A stretch of DNA of 64,000 nt, taken from NCBI GenBank assembly GCA_001247695.2, contig LGRX02034715.1, forward strand, positions 44,575 through 108,574, given 5' to 3'. The stretch's first letter is position 1; every line of letters begins with the position of its first letter. Below are positions 19,772 through 29,923 of the stretch, one piece after another. The position numbers and the translations under genes are program-made. The notes beneath the pieces are model-generated. The model was not told where the DNA came from and did not search any database. It worked only from the letters and a program-made list of their open reading frames with translations. Source of the stretch: Cymbomonas tetramitiformis. Its lineage: Eukaryota > Chlorophyta > Pyramimonadophyceae > Pyramimonadales > Pyramimonadaceae.

Positions 19772-20370
19772 GGCCCGTCGTTAGTCCTGGTTTGGGAACT
19801 TTGTCGCGATGTCGGCATGTCGTCGTGTCGTGTCGGATGTCGCTGTCGCGTGACTAGGAACAACGATGGAATTTCTCTGGACTGCATGACGTTCCGTGCG
19901 TACGTGGCGTCCGGATTTATATTTCTTTCCCCCCATCGGGTGGCACAAATGCCTCGATCATTGAAACGCACGTGCTAGATTCACTATTTCGCTTTTCCCC
20001 CACAAAACGCGGTCATGTCTTTTTGCCGACGTGGAACCGAAAAAGGAAAAACCGACATGCATTACATGCATTACATTAAATGCCTGTGCGCCCTTAAAAA
20101 AGTTTTGATCTAACGATAGATTTTAAATTAACACGACATCGGTCGACAAAAACGCGACAAAATGGGGTTACGTTATCTTTTTGGGAGCTACGATATCTTT
20201 CGTTTTCACCGACATGCAGAGATATCGTAACTCCCAAAAAGATATCGTAACCCATGTCGCATGTCGGTCTGTCGCGTTTCTGTAATTTTCAACCAATCAA
20301 ATCGCCGTGATCAAAAACGCGACAGACCGACATGTCGTCGAAATTCCCAAACCAGGACTAACGACGGGCC
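19772..20370. mobile_element. PIF/Harbinger-like MITE, 599 bp
   Basis: Terminal inverted repeats begin GGCCCGTCGTTAGTCCTGG and continue through TTTGGGAA. They are flanked by a 3-bp direct repeat TGA (19769-19771, 20371-20373), the PIF/Harbinger target size. The interior holds CGACATG words and a perfect inner palindrome (arms near 20163-20196 and 20219-20254, containing ATCTTTTTGGGAG and its complement). No coding capacity. Confidence 0.8.
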
Positions 20371-20479
20371 TGACGGCGAACTGTGAAGAGTGCAATAACG
20401 TGAGTTTGAACTTGACCGTTCAGAAAAATCGAAGTGCTCAAAAACTTTTTCTGCCGTTCAGAAGTCACATCGGATCGAC

Positions 20480-20545
20480 TCGTCATGCGAGCACGATCGA
20501 CGATGACGACGATGATGACGATGACATGCGATGTCTCAGACTCTC
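20480..20545 (+). repeat. GATGAC simple repeat
   Basis: A GACGATGACGATGATGACGA-type run. Similar runs occur at 7810-7827 and 15050-15065. Confidence 0.6.
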
Positions 20546-20600
20546 AGTGATATTGCATTGGAGATAATAAACAATGACTACGCTAAAAGTAATCAATCCA

Positions 20601-20672
20601 GCGTAATGATCTAGTGGTTGAGCGCCGCTTTCACGACCTTGAGGGAATGGGTTCGAGTCTCAGTGAATGGAT
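20601..20672 (+). tRNA. tRNA-Glu-like sequence, probably SINE head or pseudogene
   Basis: The A-box TAGTGGTTGAGCG, a CTTTCAC anticodon loop as in tRNA-Glu(UUC), and the B-box GGGTTCGAGTCTC are at correct spacing. The 5' and 3' flanks do not form an acceptor stem, so this is a tRNA-derived sequence rather than a gene. Confidence 0.5.
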
Positions 20673-20851
20673 TTTGCCGGTCCATATTGGGGGCCATTTC
20701 GGGGGGACTTCTTGAGTATTTTGGGGGTACTTCTTGAGTTACGATTTCGGCCGTTCGATTCACGAACGAGGGGTGCAGATTCTCCTAAAAAATAAAATTC
20801 CAAAATTGTTTCCCCGAAAATTGTTCAATCTGTTCAATACTACTGCAATAC

Positions 20852-21060
20852 ATGAGGGCTCACTGCAATACGTTAGCGCTTGCAGGCGTATTGAAATGGC
20901 GTATTGGAGATGGATTGAAAAAGTGCCAAGTCAGCTTTGCGACGATCCGTCTGACCTGGCACTGGCAAAGCTGACATCATCATTTTTCAATACATCTCCA
21001 ATACGCCATTTCAATACGCCTGTAATCGCTAACGTATTGCAGTGAGCCCTCACGTATTGA
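20852..21060. repeat. TATTG-family foldback, arms about 77 bp
   Basis: The left arm (20852-20928) and right arm (20983-21060) are inverted copies containing GGCTCACTGCAATACG and GGCGTATTGAAATGGCGTAT. The loop carries a second nested pair (GTCAGCTTTGC / GCAAAGCTGAC). Confidence 0.85.
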
Positions 21061-21119
21061 AGTGGTATTGAACATATTCTCCTCTAAAAAGTTTTTTAAA
21101 TTTTTGTAAAGGTCAATAT

Positions 21120-21260
21120 GCGTGCAACCGCGTGCAACCGCGTGCAACCGCCTGCAGAGCTCAAGGCAGGGATCACTTCAATACGTGAGGGCTCACTTCA
21201 ATACGTGAGGGCTCACTTCAATACGTGAGGGCTCACTTCAATACGTGAGGGCTCAAGACC
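21120..21260 (+). repeat. Tandem CGTGCAACCG and 20-bp CACTTCAATACGTGAGGGCT repeats
   Basis: Three CGTGCAACCG-type units are followed by four perfect copies of the 20-bp unit CACTTCAATACGTGAGGGCT, a word derived from the adjacent foldback. There are no spacers, so this is not a CRISPR array. Confidence 0.85.
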
Positions 21261-21573
21261 TTGAGCCCTGCCTTTAGCCCCCCCTTTCAATATGCTGCGG
21301 AAGTGTTGAAGTGAGCCCTAAAAAAGTTGAAAAAACATGTTCTTCAATTCTGGTGAGACTTGTTATATGGACTCGGGAGCTATATTTTGCGACATAGCTT
21401 GTGTGCGTTTTTTGTGGGGGGGGTCCGAAAACCTACTTTTGGGTTATTGCTTTACTTGAAAGTTCCTTCATTATATCGTCAATATGTCCGCAGTATATGT
21501 CCAACATATTACAGCATAGTTGCAGTACATTTTCGAAGGGTGATGGGCGTGGTAAAGGGGACTTCAATGCAGT

Positions 21574-22020
21574 ATGGTCCGAGGAGATCAAATTGTTCAT
21601 GGTGAAAAGCGACCTCGCCATGAACGATCCCCTCAATCATCATCACCAAGTGATGCGGAGCGACATCGAACCGGCTTGCCTTCGGCTAGAGCCGCCGCCC
21701 TCGTCCAAGGGAAGGCGCCCCCCCCCGTACAACAATCTTCGTTAGCCAAGCGCGCGATGAGAAATCCCGCGCAAGGCGGGTGCTTAGCCGATCGAGAGCC
21801 GATCAAACCTTCCAATGCTCAGCAGGGTACATCGCTCAAACCCCCTCCCAATATCAAGCTCATATTCCCGGAAGGTTGGAGTACCGCGGAAGGCTTCCGC
21901 GACCCGGAGTATGAAACGATTACGAAGAAGGAACGCCTTTTGGCGTGGATGAAAGACACAAATTCCGGACTTGACCCGACCCCTCTGTGCTCATATATCC
22001 CGTGTCAAGGTCCTGACTGA
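21574..22020 (+). CDS. Coding fragment of unknown function
   Basis: A 148-codon open frame with a basic, Ser/Pro-rich first half and a more structured C-terminal part (IKLIFPEGWSTAEGF, then ITKKERLLAWMKDTN). It ends just before the hairpin tandem array. It may be the N-terminal piece of a gag-like or other retroelement protein. No family recognised; a random open frame is possible. Confidence 0.3.
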   Translation: MVRGDQIVHGEKRPRHERSPQSSSPSDAERHRTGLPSARAAALVQGKAPPPVQQSSLAKRAMRNPAQGGCLADREPIKPSNAQQGTSLKPPPNIKLIFPEGWSTAEGFRDPEYETITKKERLLAWMKDTNSGLDPTPLCSYIPCQGPD

Positions 22021-22189
22021 CCCTCTCTCGCGCCAGTCGTCGTGCCTCACGATCTCTGGACTGGACAGAGGCAGCGCTTGGCTCTGCCTCACCCTCCGTG
22101 GTAAAGTACTGCGTTAATGCTCAGCTAATGGGACCAAGGAAGAGTCCCCTCTCTCAGCGCAAGGCTCGTTCACCAGCAGACTGGAGGCT

Positions 22190-23660
22190 TGATTCAGACT
22201 GGCTTAGGCCAGTGCACTGAGTGCCCCTGGATTCACCTCGCTGAACAAGCGGAAGAACGAAACGCGTGCAGCCAGCGAACGCCTAAAGGTCCAGCACTGT
22301 GTTTCAGCGCTCTGAATCCGCAGCAGATGCAGAATATTCGTGCAAGGAGGGCTTAAAGCTGGGCCAGTGTGCTGAGCACTCCTGGATTAGCTGAGCCAGA
22401 GTTCATCAGGAGCACAGCAAACATGAGGACAACTCCACGGCACCAAGAATAGCACTGATACGCAGCGGTGTGAGCTAGGCCAGTGTGCTGAGCACCCCTG
22501 GATTCACAACACCACTGCTAATCAAGGGCACCGTAGCTGGCGTGGAAGCTCACTCCCCAGTCCAGTAAGCAAGAACAAGGTCGTTGTGCAAAGTTGGGAG
22601 CTAAGCCAGTGTGCTGAGCACCCCTGGATTCGCAACACCACTGCTAATTCAGAAGGTCACCGGTGATATGAGGGCCTCACCAGCTGACCAATACCGTGGA
22701 AAAGATAAAAGAATTCTCCCACACATTATGATAAAGCACTGGAAAGTCACTCCAGTAGTAAGCAGCACTCCAGGCTGGGCAAGTAATTAACTCTGAATCC
22801 ACCAGATAACCGTATCACACCAGTGAATATCGCTTAAAAAGACCACTCACTTGTCGCCTTCAGGGCTGATGTCGCTGCTAGTCCTCTGGCAAGCTCTTCC
22901 CTACTTCAGGCTTAGGCCAGTACACCAGGGGTGTCCCTGGATTAACCGTCAGACAGGGTGGAGCTGCCCAAGAAACCGTAAGTTGAAGTTCCAGACATAG
23001 AGCAGTGACTCACTGCTGATCCGCTTCTTTGCTGGTAAGTCCCGGCAGATGCCGCCGCTAATTAGCTCCCAGGCCAAGCACACCTGCCTTTCAGTTAGGC
23101 CAGTACACCAGGGGTGTCCCTGGATTCACTTCAGACAAGGTGGCCAGCTGGAGAACCCACTGGAAGATAGCTCATCAAGGTGCACATTAACTGCTGATCC
23201 ACTCTTAGCTGGTAAGTCCAGGCAGATGCCGCCGCTGATTAGCTTCCAGGTGACACACACTTGCTTTTCAATTAAGCCAGTGCACCAGGGGTGCCCCTGG
23301 ATTCACTTCAAACAAGGTGGCCAGCTGAAGGAACCACTGAGAGGTGCTCATCAAGGTGTACATTCACTGCTGATTGACTCTGTCGCCGCCGCCGCCCAAG
23401 CTCATGCCGTGCTGATTAGCTCAAAACTGAAGAACACCTGTCAGCAGTTAGGCCAGTGCACCAGGGGTGCCCCTGGATTCACTGCAGAACAAGGTGCTGA
23501 GCATATCACCGGGTAGAAGAAGGCCGCTCATGAGTAGTGAATTCAAAGCTGATCCGTTGCCGCCGTCGCTGGTAGCTCTTTCAGTGCAAGTACCACCAAG
23601 TTCAGGGAAGAAGAAGGGTCCGCCAGTGCACCGTGGGTGCCCCTGGAGTCGCCTGACTTC
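22190..23660 (+). repeat. Tandem array of nine units, most with a CCAGGGG-TG-CCCCTGG hairpin
   Basis: A core reading AGGCCAGTGCACCAGGGG, then TGCCCCTGGATTCAC, occurs near 22204, 22362, 22477, 22605, 22914, 23096, 23275, 23450 and 23612. The first four copies have GTGCTGAGCACYCCTGG instead, which keeps a different short palindrome (GTGCTGAGCAC). Later units are 163-182 bp apart and share flanking text (GCTGATCC, GCTAATTAGCTC). The open frame at 23049-23516 reads through the repeats as a 60-residue periodic peptide, which I take to be incidental. Confidence 0.82.
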
Positions 23661-23699
23661 CGAATCCGCTCTTGCAAACTGCTGCTGACTTCTCGCCAA

Positions 23700-24493
23700 A
23701 GGGCCTTTACTTCTGGATTAACACTGAAATAAAAAGCCGCTCCGCGCAGGACATTATTGTTTTGAAAAAGTATGAAAACAGCAGTAAAATATATCCGTCA
23801 AAATTGATATTATAACCACAAAATACGAATTATTGTGTACAAAAGCTGTGAGCAGAACTGTCTTAGCACTCTAGCACTGGCACGCGAACAGCCACCTAGT
23901 ACTTGCGAAGCAAAACAATAATGAGTCCACTAGCCTGACCTCCGGTCAGAGTCTACTTATATCTCAATGCTCTGTCACATTTCCCAAAACTGTAACGGGT
24001 TCTAGCCCTTAAATCTTCATCTGGCCAATGGAAAGTCATTATTCCATGCCAGCTCTAACAATGTTACCGTTTACCGCATTCTGACTGACACGTCAGCGGC
24101 AAAGGAGTCACTGCCATCTTCATCTTATCATTCCCTGGTCATTCGATAGTGACCATATCTTCTCTGGCAAGTTTGCATCTCGCAGATGGTCATCTTCGCA
24201 AAGCCTGTCATGCTGTCACCACTGTCATGCGTGTCACCAGCTGAACAAACCCGGCGCGGTACCATGAGAAGCCGGCGTTTGTTACAGCTTTCCGCGGCCC
24301 TTCATCATCCCATAGGGCTGGTTGGTCGGGTTCCGTCTGGCTTCGGGTTCTTCTTCGTTTTTGTCTTCTTCCTTGTTCTATTGCCGCCTCCTTCTCTTGT
24401 ATTGTTCTTGTCTCCCCTACCTCATCCGCATCCAATCCTGCTCCTCGTGTGCTCTCCTGCCCGTGCCCCCTCATTTGTTCTGCTTGTTGCGCT
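23700..24493. other. Gene-poor left flank of element A
   Basis: No supported host gene. A minus-strand open frame (24208-24474) rich in Glu/Arg/Gln could continue the non-LTR element's 3' region, because element A separates it from the RNase H frame at 28.05 kb. A stop codon lies between them. Confidence 0.35.
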
Positions 24494-24498
24494 GTTTG

Positions 24499-24750
24499 TG
24501 CTGAAATCTGTATAGGCAGCCCTGACTGGGAGTCCCGGTCAGGCCCCTATGACAGACTCCTAGGACCAACACTGGACTGCTGACTGATCTATAGGTTCGT
24601 GCTGTGACACACGCTGTGTCACAGGTAGGCTAGACTCCGAAACCGTCCGAGACCGTTCCGGGTATATCTAGCTTAGGGTTTATTTATCTTATGAGTTTAT
24701 CCACACAGTTCGGGAGTTTCCGATATCTAGTGAACTAGGATATTCCAGTA
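24499..24750 (+). repeat. 5' LTR of element A
   Basis: Begins TGCTGAAATC and ends TTCCAGTA. It contains the hairpin CTGTGACACA-CGC-TGTGTCACAG. Confidence 0.93.
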
Positions 24751-24894
24751 GGTCGTGGCCCCATCCACGCTTTTATTCCACTTGCTGATTTGGCCATGAT
24801 TGGCTAAACGGCCGCTTGGAGAGGTGGTGCGCGCATGCGCGTTTGGGTGCGGCTAGGAATTGTGGTATGAATTGTTTGCGGTAAGCAACTGGGA

Positions 24895-27513
24895 GTGGCG
24901 GCCATGGGGACCGCGCCTCGTTGCGGACTAGTCTTAGCAATGTTCGGATCCAGTTTTGCACCGGCACTGGCCCTGCTGGTTACTGTTTTCTGGGCTGGTG
25001 TTCGCGACACCTTCGACTTCGACGACATCTTCGAGTGCCCCTCGCCGCTCCACTCTCTTAGCTCCTCTCCGCTGCTGACCGTTACCATTTTTCCGCTACC
25101 ACACCCAACCGCGCGACTGCGTACCACCTCCCCTCTGGCTTTTCAGAGTATGGGCATGTTAACCCGAGCGAAGAAGTCCCTGGACAGGGACAGTGACATT
25201 GACGCCTCACTGAGGCTATTAGACGGGGTTCGGAACAGTCCGACGGTGCGTACGCCAACTGTTCCGACCCCCGCTCCAACTTCCAACGAGGATGCAGACG
25301 TGGCGACCAGGAAGTACTTGCAGGAGCAGAGCAAGCTGGTTGACGACGTCTACAAGGCGCGTCTGCACCGCCAGTGGGCCAAGGGTATCCGCGAGGATGT
25401 CCTTGGTGACAAAAAGCACCACTTCCGCGGTACGGACGACGCTGGCCTCCTCTCCGAGCTGGTGGTGCAGCTGCGTACGGAGTTTCATTCGGCTGGGCTG
25501 GAGCTGGCATCCTTTGACCTCGACGACCCTCTGGCTCGTGTGGTGACCAAGGTCAACGGCTTGCTCTACGACGTTCTGGCTCTGGTTGTCGAGAAACACA
25601 GCAACGCCTACGTCTGGCTGACTGGCACCGACGCCTCGTCTGACCGTGATGGACGGCGAGCTCTTGTGGACATCATCAAGGGCTGCGTACCTGTGGCGCT
25701 ACGTGAGTCGCACCAGGAGGAGCACGCCGCGTTGCGTTATCCCGCAGACACTGACCCGCAGCCCATCTTGGCTCGGGAACAGCGTCTGGTGCGGGATAAC
25801 AAAGCTACGGACTGGACACCCACCCCAGGAACCCTGTACAACCGGCTGGACCCGGTGTTTTACACCGCGGTCAAGGTGCGGTATCCTCTCGCGGCCGATC
25901 TCGCGCATGTCTCCTTGGCGTCTCTCCGCTCCCTTGTGGTGGAGATTTATCAGGCTTGGGCGCAGACGGGGGCGGGGAAGGCAGTCTCGGGCAAGAGCGG
26001 CATCTCCGCGCAGCTCTCCAGCACCGAGTACGGTGCCCTCCTCAACAAGATCAACGAGCTTCAGGAGTTGCTGCGACAACAGCGCGGGGCGGACGCGCTG
26101 CCGGCGCAGCAGCAACGGCAGCAGCCGCAGCGGCAGCAGCGGCAACAGCAGCAGCGCGGTACGCAGCGGGGATTCCGTGTCGGCACGCACCCGCTGCCTG
26201 CAGTCGGTTTCGACCGTGACGACCAAAAGGCGAAGCCCTTTTGCGGGAGGTGCAAGAAGGCGGGAAGAGGTGAGCAGTACCACTTCTACCGCGACTGTCC
26301 GTTGGGCGGGCGTCAGCATCCCCCGCACTCGGCCGCGGCATTCTGCATTCCCATCGACGAGGAGGACGCGGAGGGGGTGCGTGCATTGGCCATGTGTGCC
26401 CTGTTCCAGCAGGCGGCGGATGATGGGGCCGAGGCTTTTGCCACTGCGGCATCTACGTACGGGCCGCCTGCGGTACTCTGTGCGGGTGCGGTGGGCGGGA
26501 TCGACGTGTCCGCCTACGGCTTCACGGTAGAGCCGCAGCAGCCTGCTGACGAGCCCGCGGGTGACGACATTCATCAGCGGCTGGACGATCTCGCCGCGGA
26601 GGTCCATGCCGCGGCAAACTGCAAGGTGCACTACACCCACGCATCCTTCCCACCACGGGCGGTTCTCGAGCCGCATGCATCGGCTCTGGTGTGCGGCCCC
26701 GCGGCAGCGGGGAACATGCCGGAGGAGCAGGTTCCGGCAGGTGGTGCGGCGGCATCGGCATCCGCCGTGCCGGCCCCTGCTATACCTGTCTCGCAGGAGG
26801 AGGATGTGAAGCCCGTGCCGCTTCAATCGGCGCGGGTGACTGCCACGACGGACGGTGAGTTCCCTGGGTTCGTTCAGACTGTCAACCACGCCGCCATCGC
26901 ACCGGTTGATCTCACCGGCTACGACACCGACGACTACGAGGACTTTGCCGACAGCAGCTTCCGGCTGAAGCCGCGGGGTTCGCCTCCGTCGGCCAATCAT
27001 GCTTCCGGGCCGCCCGTGGCCGAGCAGAGGACCTACGGTTGTGGGAAGCCGCCCTGGGGCTTTCCTGCCACGGTTGGACCATGGGGAGTTCCTTTCCTCC
27101 TTTCCCTCGTTCTTTGCATCTCGATTATGGGGGTGGCAGCCGTGCCCGATGCTCAGTCGGCTGCGGGATTGCCTTCGCCTGGTGGTGATCTCGATTGGGA
27201 GACTCCGTCAATTTTCTCCACGAATGAATTTGTTGAATCCGTGATCCCGGCTCAGGGTTTCTTTGTGGCTGACAATGTGCCACCGCTTGAGCCGCCTGAG
27301 CCCCCTGACATCTTTCAGGATCTTGCTCAAGCAGATTTGAGCTTCGACATGGCCTTCTTCTACGGTGTGGCTCTACATGAGAGAGGTCCTTTCGGGAACC
27401 CTCCCTTCGGGTCCGACTTGATTGAGGCCACGGCTGGCTACTTTGGTGCTGTCGATTGGTTTCTTGTTCACTCTGGATGCACACCAACATGGTGGTGTGC
27501 GGAACTCCGGTGA
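24895..27513 (+). CDS. Gag-like protein of element A with zinc knuckle and C-terminal hydrophobic segment
   Basis: The probable start is the ATG at 25150 (787 residues), preceded by a 3'-splice-like CTTTTCAG. The frame stays open back to 24895 and adds 85 residues with a strongly hydrophobic, signal-peptide-like stretch (LVLAMFGSSFAPALALLVTV). In the Gag proper, residues LLYDVLALVVEK and DGRRALVDIIKGCVP align with elements B-D. A Gln/Arg-rich tract follows, then a CCHC-like knuckle CGRCKKAGRGEQYHFYRDC. Acidic DTDDYEDF precedes a membrane-type segment (VPFLLSLVLCISIMGVAAV) and a Pro-rich tail. It presumably binds element RNA and forms particles; the hydrophobic segment is unusual for Gag. No protease, RT or integrase motifs. 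Confidence 0.87.
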   Translation: MAAMGTAPRCGLVLAMFGSSFAPALALLVTVFWAGVRDTFDFDDIFECPSPLHSLSSSPLLTVTIFPLPHPTARLRTTSPLAFQSMGMLTRAKKSLDRDSDIDASLRLLDGVRNSPTVRTPTVPTPAPTSNEDADVATRKYLQEQSKLVDDVYKARLHRQWAKGIREDVLGDKKHHFRGTDDAGLLSELVVQLRTEFHSAGLELASFDLDDPLARVVTKVNGLLYDVLALVVEKHSNAYVWLTGTDASSDRDGRRALVDIIKGCVPVALRESHQEEHAALRYPADTDPQPILAREQRLVRDNKATDWTPTPGTLYNRLDPVFYTAVKVRYPLAADLAHVSLASLRSLVVEIYQAWAQTGAGKAVSGKSGISAQLSSTEYGALLNKINELQELLRQQRGADALPAQQQRQQPQRQQRQQQQRGTQRGFRVGTHPLPAVGFDRDDQKAKPFCGRCKKAGRGEQYHFYRDCPLGGRQHPPHSAAAFCIPIDEEDAEGVRALAMCALFQQAADDGAEAFATAASTYGPPAVLCAGAVGGIDVSAYGFTVEPQQPADEPAGDDIHQRLDDLAAEVHAAANCKVHYTHASFPPRAVLEPHASALVCGPAAAGNMPEEQVPAGGAAASASAVPAPAIPVSQEEDVKPVPLQSARVTATTDGEFPGFVQTVNHAAIAPVDLTGYDTDDYEDFADSSFRLKPRGSPPSANHASGPPVAEQRTYGCGKPPWGFPATVGPWGVPFLLSLVLCISIMGVAAVPDAQSAAGLPSPGGDLDWETPSIFSTNEFVESVIPAQGFFVADNVPPLEPPEPPDIFQDLAQADLSFDMAFFYGVALHERGPFGNPPFGSDLIEATAGYFGAVDWFLVHSGCTPTWWCAELR

Positions 27514-27778
27514 CTTCAACAACTTTTATGGTTTATGCTTTTGCTTTTGACATCTACAAGTTATATTCTGGCTTGCTAGCTCGGTGCTTTTCAGTTGTTT
27601 AGCGGGTGCACAATGCCCGTAGGTTTCTGCACCTGTGCTAGCTAGTGGGTTTCCAATTTGTGTTTCAGAATTGCACAGTTGGATTAGCAGTTAGGTCTGT
27701 CAACCTGGCTCCTGCCCTAACTTATCTTACATTATCTGACTCTCCTAGACAGTCACCACCCACAGTGCTGGGGTGGTG

Positions 27779-28030
27779 TGCTGAAATCTGTATAGGCAGC
27801 CCTGACTGGGAGTCCCGGTCAGGCCCCTATGACAGACTCCTAGGACCAACACTGGACTGCTGACTGATCTATAGGTTCGTGCTGTGACACACGCTGTGTC
27901 ACAGGTAGGCTAGACTCCGAAACCGTCCGAGACCGTTCCGGGTATATCTAGCTTAGGGTTTATTTATCTTATGAGTTTATCCACACAGTTCGGGAGTTTC
28001 TGATATCTAGTGAACTAGGATATTCCAGTA
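27779..28030 (+). repeat. 3' LTR of element A
   Basis: Matches the 5' LTR except for one visible base (TTCCG versus TTCTG near its end). Preceded by the polypurine-like GGGGTGGTG. Confidence 0.93.
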
Positions 28031-28052
28031 GTTTGTACTTGCTGCACTTGTA

Positions 28053-29326
28053 TTAGTGCCTCCTCTTCTTCCCGTTCCATCCGCTGGAGTTCCATTCCTC
28101 CTCCTGCCTGGTGTCTGCCCAGGCTTCTACTTCTATTTCAGTAGGTTCCCGGCTTTTCTGTGCGTATTCAGCCTCCATTCTCTCAATGCGTTGTCTTTTG
28201 GTCTCCCATTCTTCGGGCCCGGTTTCTAGTTTCCTTTTTAGTCTTTGTATTATGTTTGTTCCTCCCGTCATTTTTGCCTCCCTTACCTTTTTTGTTACAT
28301 GGTTGAGTATTGCTTGGTGTCCTTCTAGTTGTCTACCTGTGACCTCACATATTGCCAGTAGCGTCACTGGATCCGTGTTGTCGTGGTTGAGGCCGTATTC
28401 CCCTTCTTCACAGGCCTTTTTTGCCACCTCGTCCGCCATTTCATTCCCATGTATCCCCACATGCGCTTTAACCTTGTATAGGGCCACCTTTGTTCCTTCC
28501 CTATTTAGCATTTGTATTTGCTTCATTATTTTCCACAGTATGTCCCTGTGTACATGCCTTTCCAGCGTGTGCGGCCTTCTTCTCATGTTTTGTATTTGGT
28601 AGAGTGAGGTTAGACTATCTGTGCATATGCTGATTTTTGCTTCTCCCGAGTTTGAGTCCAGTGTTAGCGCCATATATATGGCAGTGAGTTCCGCCCTGTT
28701 AACAGTTTGGCAGCGTCCTGTCCATCTTTGCATGTGGTTTGTTGCCCGTCCCCCTCTTGGGTCCCAGACTCCTGCCGCCGTTACTTCCTCGACTTCCCCG
28801 TTTTCCTTTTTGACTTTCCTTTGGCTTCCATCTGTGTAGACCATATCGTGTTTGTTATGCCTCCTGTGAGGCTCTGAGTATCCTTTTCCGTTGTTGTCCC
28901 ACTGGCTCTCTGGTAATGGTTCGGCTTTCTCTGTTTCTCCCCTTTCCCATTGCAGCCATTGGTCCCCGTTTATGTCCTCTTCTGTTGTGTCTGGGCCCAT
29001 AAACTGTAGTGCCCATCTTCTTAGGGCGTCCCTGTTTATTTCCTCCCTACTCCACGTGGTGTTGGCTCTTAGTGCGTCCGTAGTCGTGGGCCTCGGCCCC
29101 CTGTCCCCTCCTCTGTGCTCCCCCTCTTTTTTCATGTCTTCCATCCAACGGTCGATTATCTCCTCTGCGTGGCTTTCCAGGTGGTCGCCTGGCAGTGCTT
29201 GCATGACCGGTAGCTCATGGTTTGTCCACGGCGCAGAGTCTATGACGCAATCCTTCTCCCATTCTGTAATTGACCTAGGTTGCCTGTCCGCGTCCTTGAG
29301 GGTAAGGGGTCTATGCATGTAGCATG
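28053..29326 (-). pseudogene. Non-LTR retrotransposon pol fragment: RNase H domain
   Basis: Minus-strand open frame of about 425 codons. The central part is a clear RNase H1: VYTDGSQ (first Asp), AGVWDPRGG, VNRAELTAIYMAL (Glu), ICTDSLTSLYQIQ (Asp) and KVKAHVGIHGNEMADEVAKK (His/Asp), as in LINE ORF2 proteins. A charged C-terminal tail follows. The frame begins inside element B's left LTR at 29327-29369, so the true upstream sequence is 32696-33340 on the far side of element B. No RT domain is present in the window, so the copy is 5' truncated. Element A lies just 3' of its stop. Confidence 0.88.
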
Positions 29327-29540
29327 TGCTGGATTTGACACTGTGACACTCAAAACTGTCACATGTCACTTCCTATGGTAGGCTGGGTGACCGTCACCAG
29401 TAGACGGGAAACACCCGTTAGGTATTTATGTATGCCTCTGATTTATCTATCACACTTTTACCGTTCTGATTCCGTAACCCTTAACTCAGGGTTTATCTCA
29501 CCAGTTAGATATATATTACCGCCGAACTATATATCTGCCA
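29327..29540 (+). repeat. 5' LTR of element B
   Basis: Begins TGCTGGATTTGACAC and ends ATATCTGCCA. Contains the inverted pair TGTGACA / TGTCACA. Confidence 0.92.
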
Positions 29541-29923
29541 GGTTTGGCCCCACTTGCGCTTTATTTAGCCACTGCGAGATTGCCACCATGAGTGGCTAAG
29601 CTCGGACGCCTGGGATGGAGTGAGGCGCTCCGCGCGTGAGAGTGCCGGCAGTCACGGGTATGGCCTAAGTTTTATGGGTTGATTTACGGCACGCCGCGCC
29701 GGTTGGAAGACAATTTTCTTACGGGGCTTAACGTTGGACTGGTTTACGCTTTCTGGTTGGATCCCACACCGTTGCGTATCGGCCGCCGCTACCACACGAC
29801 TTCCCGGAATTATTTGATCTCTCACGGCTGCCGTATCGGCGACCCACGCGTTTCTTGGCCGCCCGACACTGCCGCACATCTCACGTTTCATTGCCTCACT
29901 CCGCCCCTTCAGTCCTTCTCAGT

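Larger units (their letters stand above)
24499..28030 (+). mobile_element. Gag-only LTR retrotransposon A (TR-GAG type), 3.5 kb
   Basis: Two 252-bp LTRs (24499-24750 and 27779-28030, one visible difference) are flanked by the perfect 5-bp duplication GTTTG (24494-24498, 28031-28035). A primer-binding-site-like TGGCCCCATCCACGC lies at about 24756, and a polypurine-like GGGGTGGTG directly precedes the 3' LTR. There is one gag-like frame and no pol, so mobilisation would depend on another element's reverse transcriptase and integrase. Confidence 0.93.

Noticed and set aside
20601..20672. Functional tRNA-Glu gene
   Set aside because: A- and B-box text is good, but the flanks cannot form an acceptor stem. 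It is kept only as tRNA-derived sequence.
21170..21255. Four perfect 20-bp repeats as a possible CRISPR array
   Set aside because: The copies are contiguous without spacers, in a eukaryotic repeat family, with no cas genes.
23049..23516. 155-codon frame with 60-residue periodicity
   Set aside because: The periodicity follows the DNA tandem array. The conserved part is a DNA hairpin, not a protein motif, and the other units are not open in this frame.
25699..27000. 433-codon minus-strand open frame
   Set aside because: Antisense of the element A Gag gene. It is Arg/Leu-rich with no recognisable domain.
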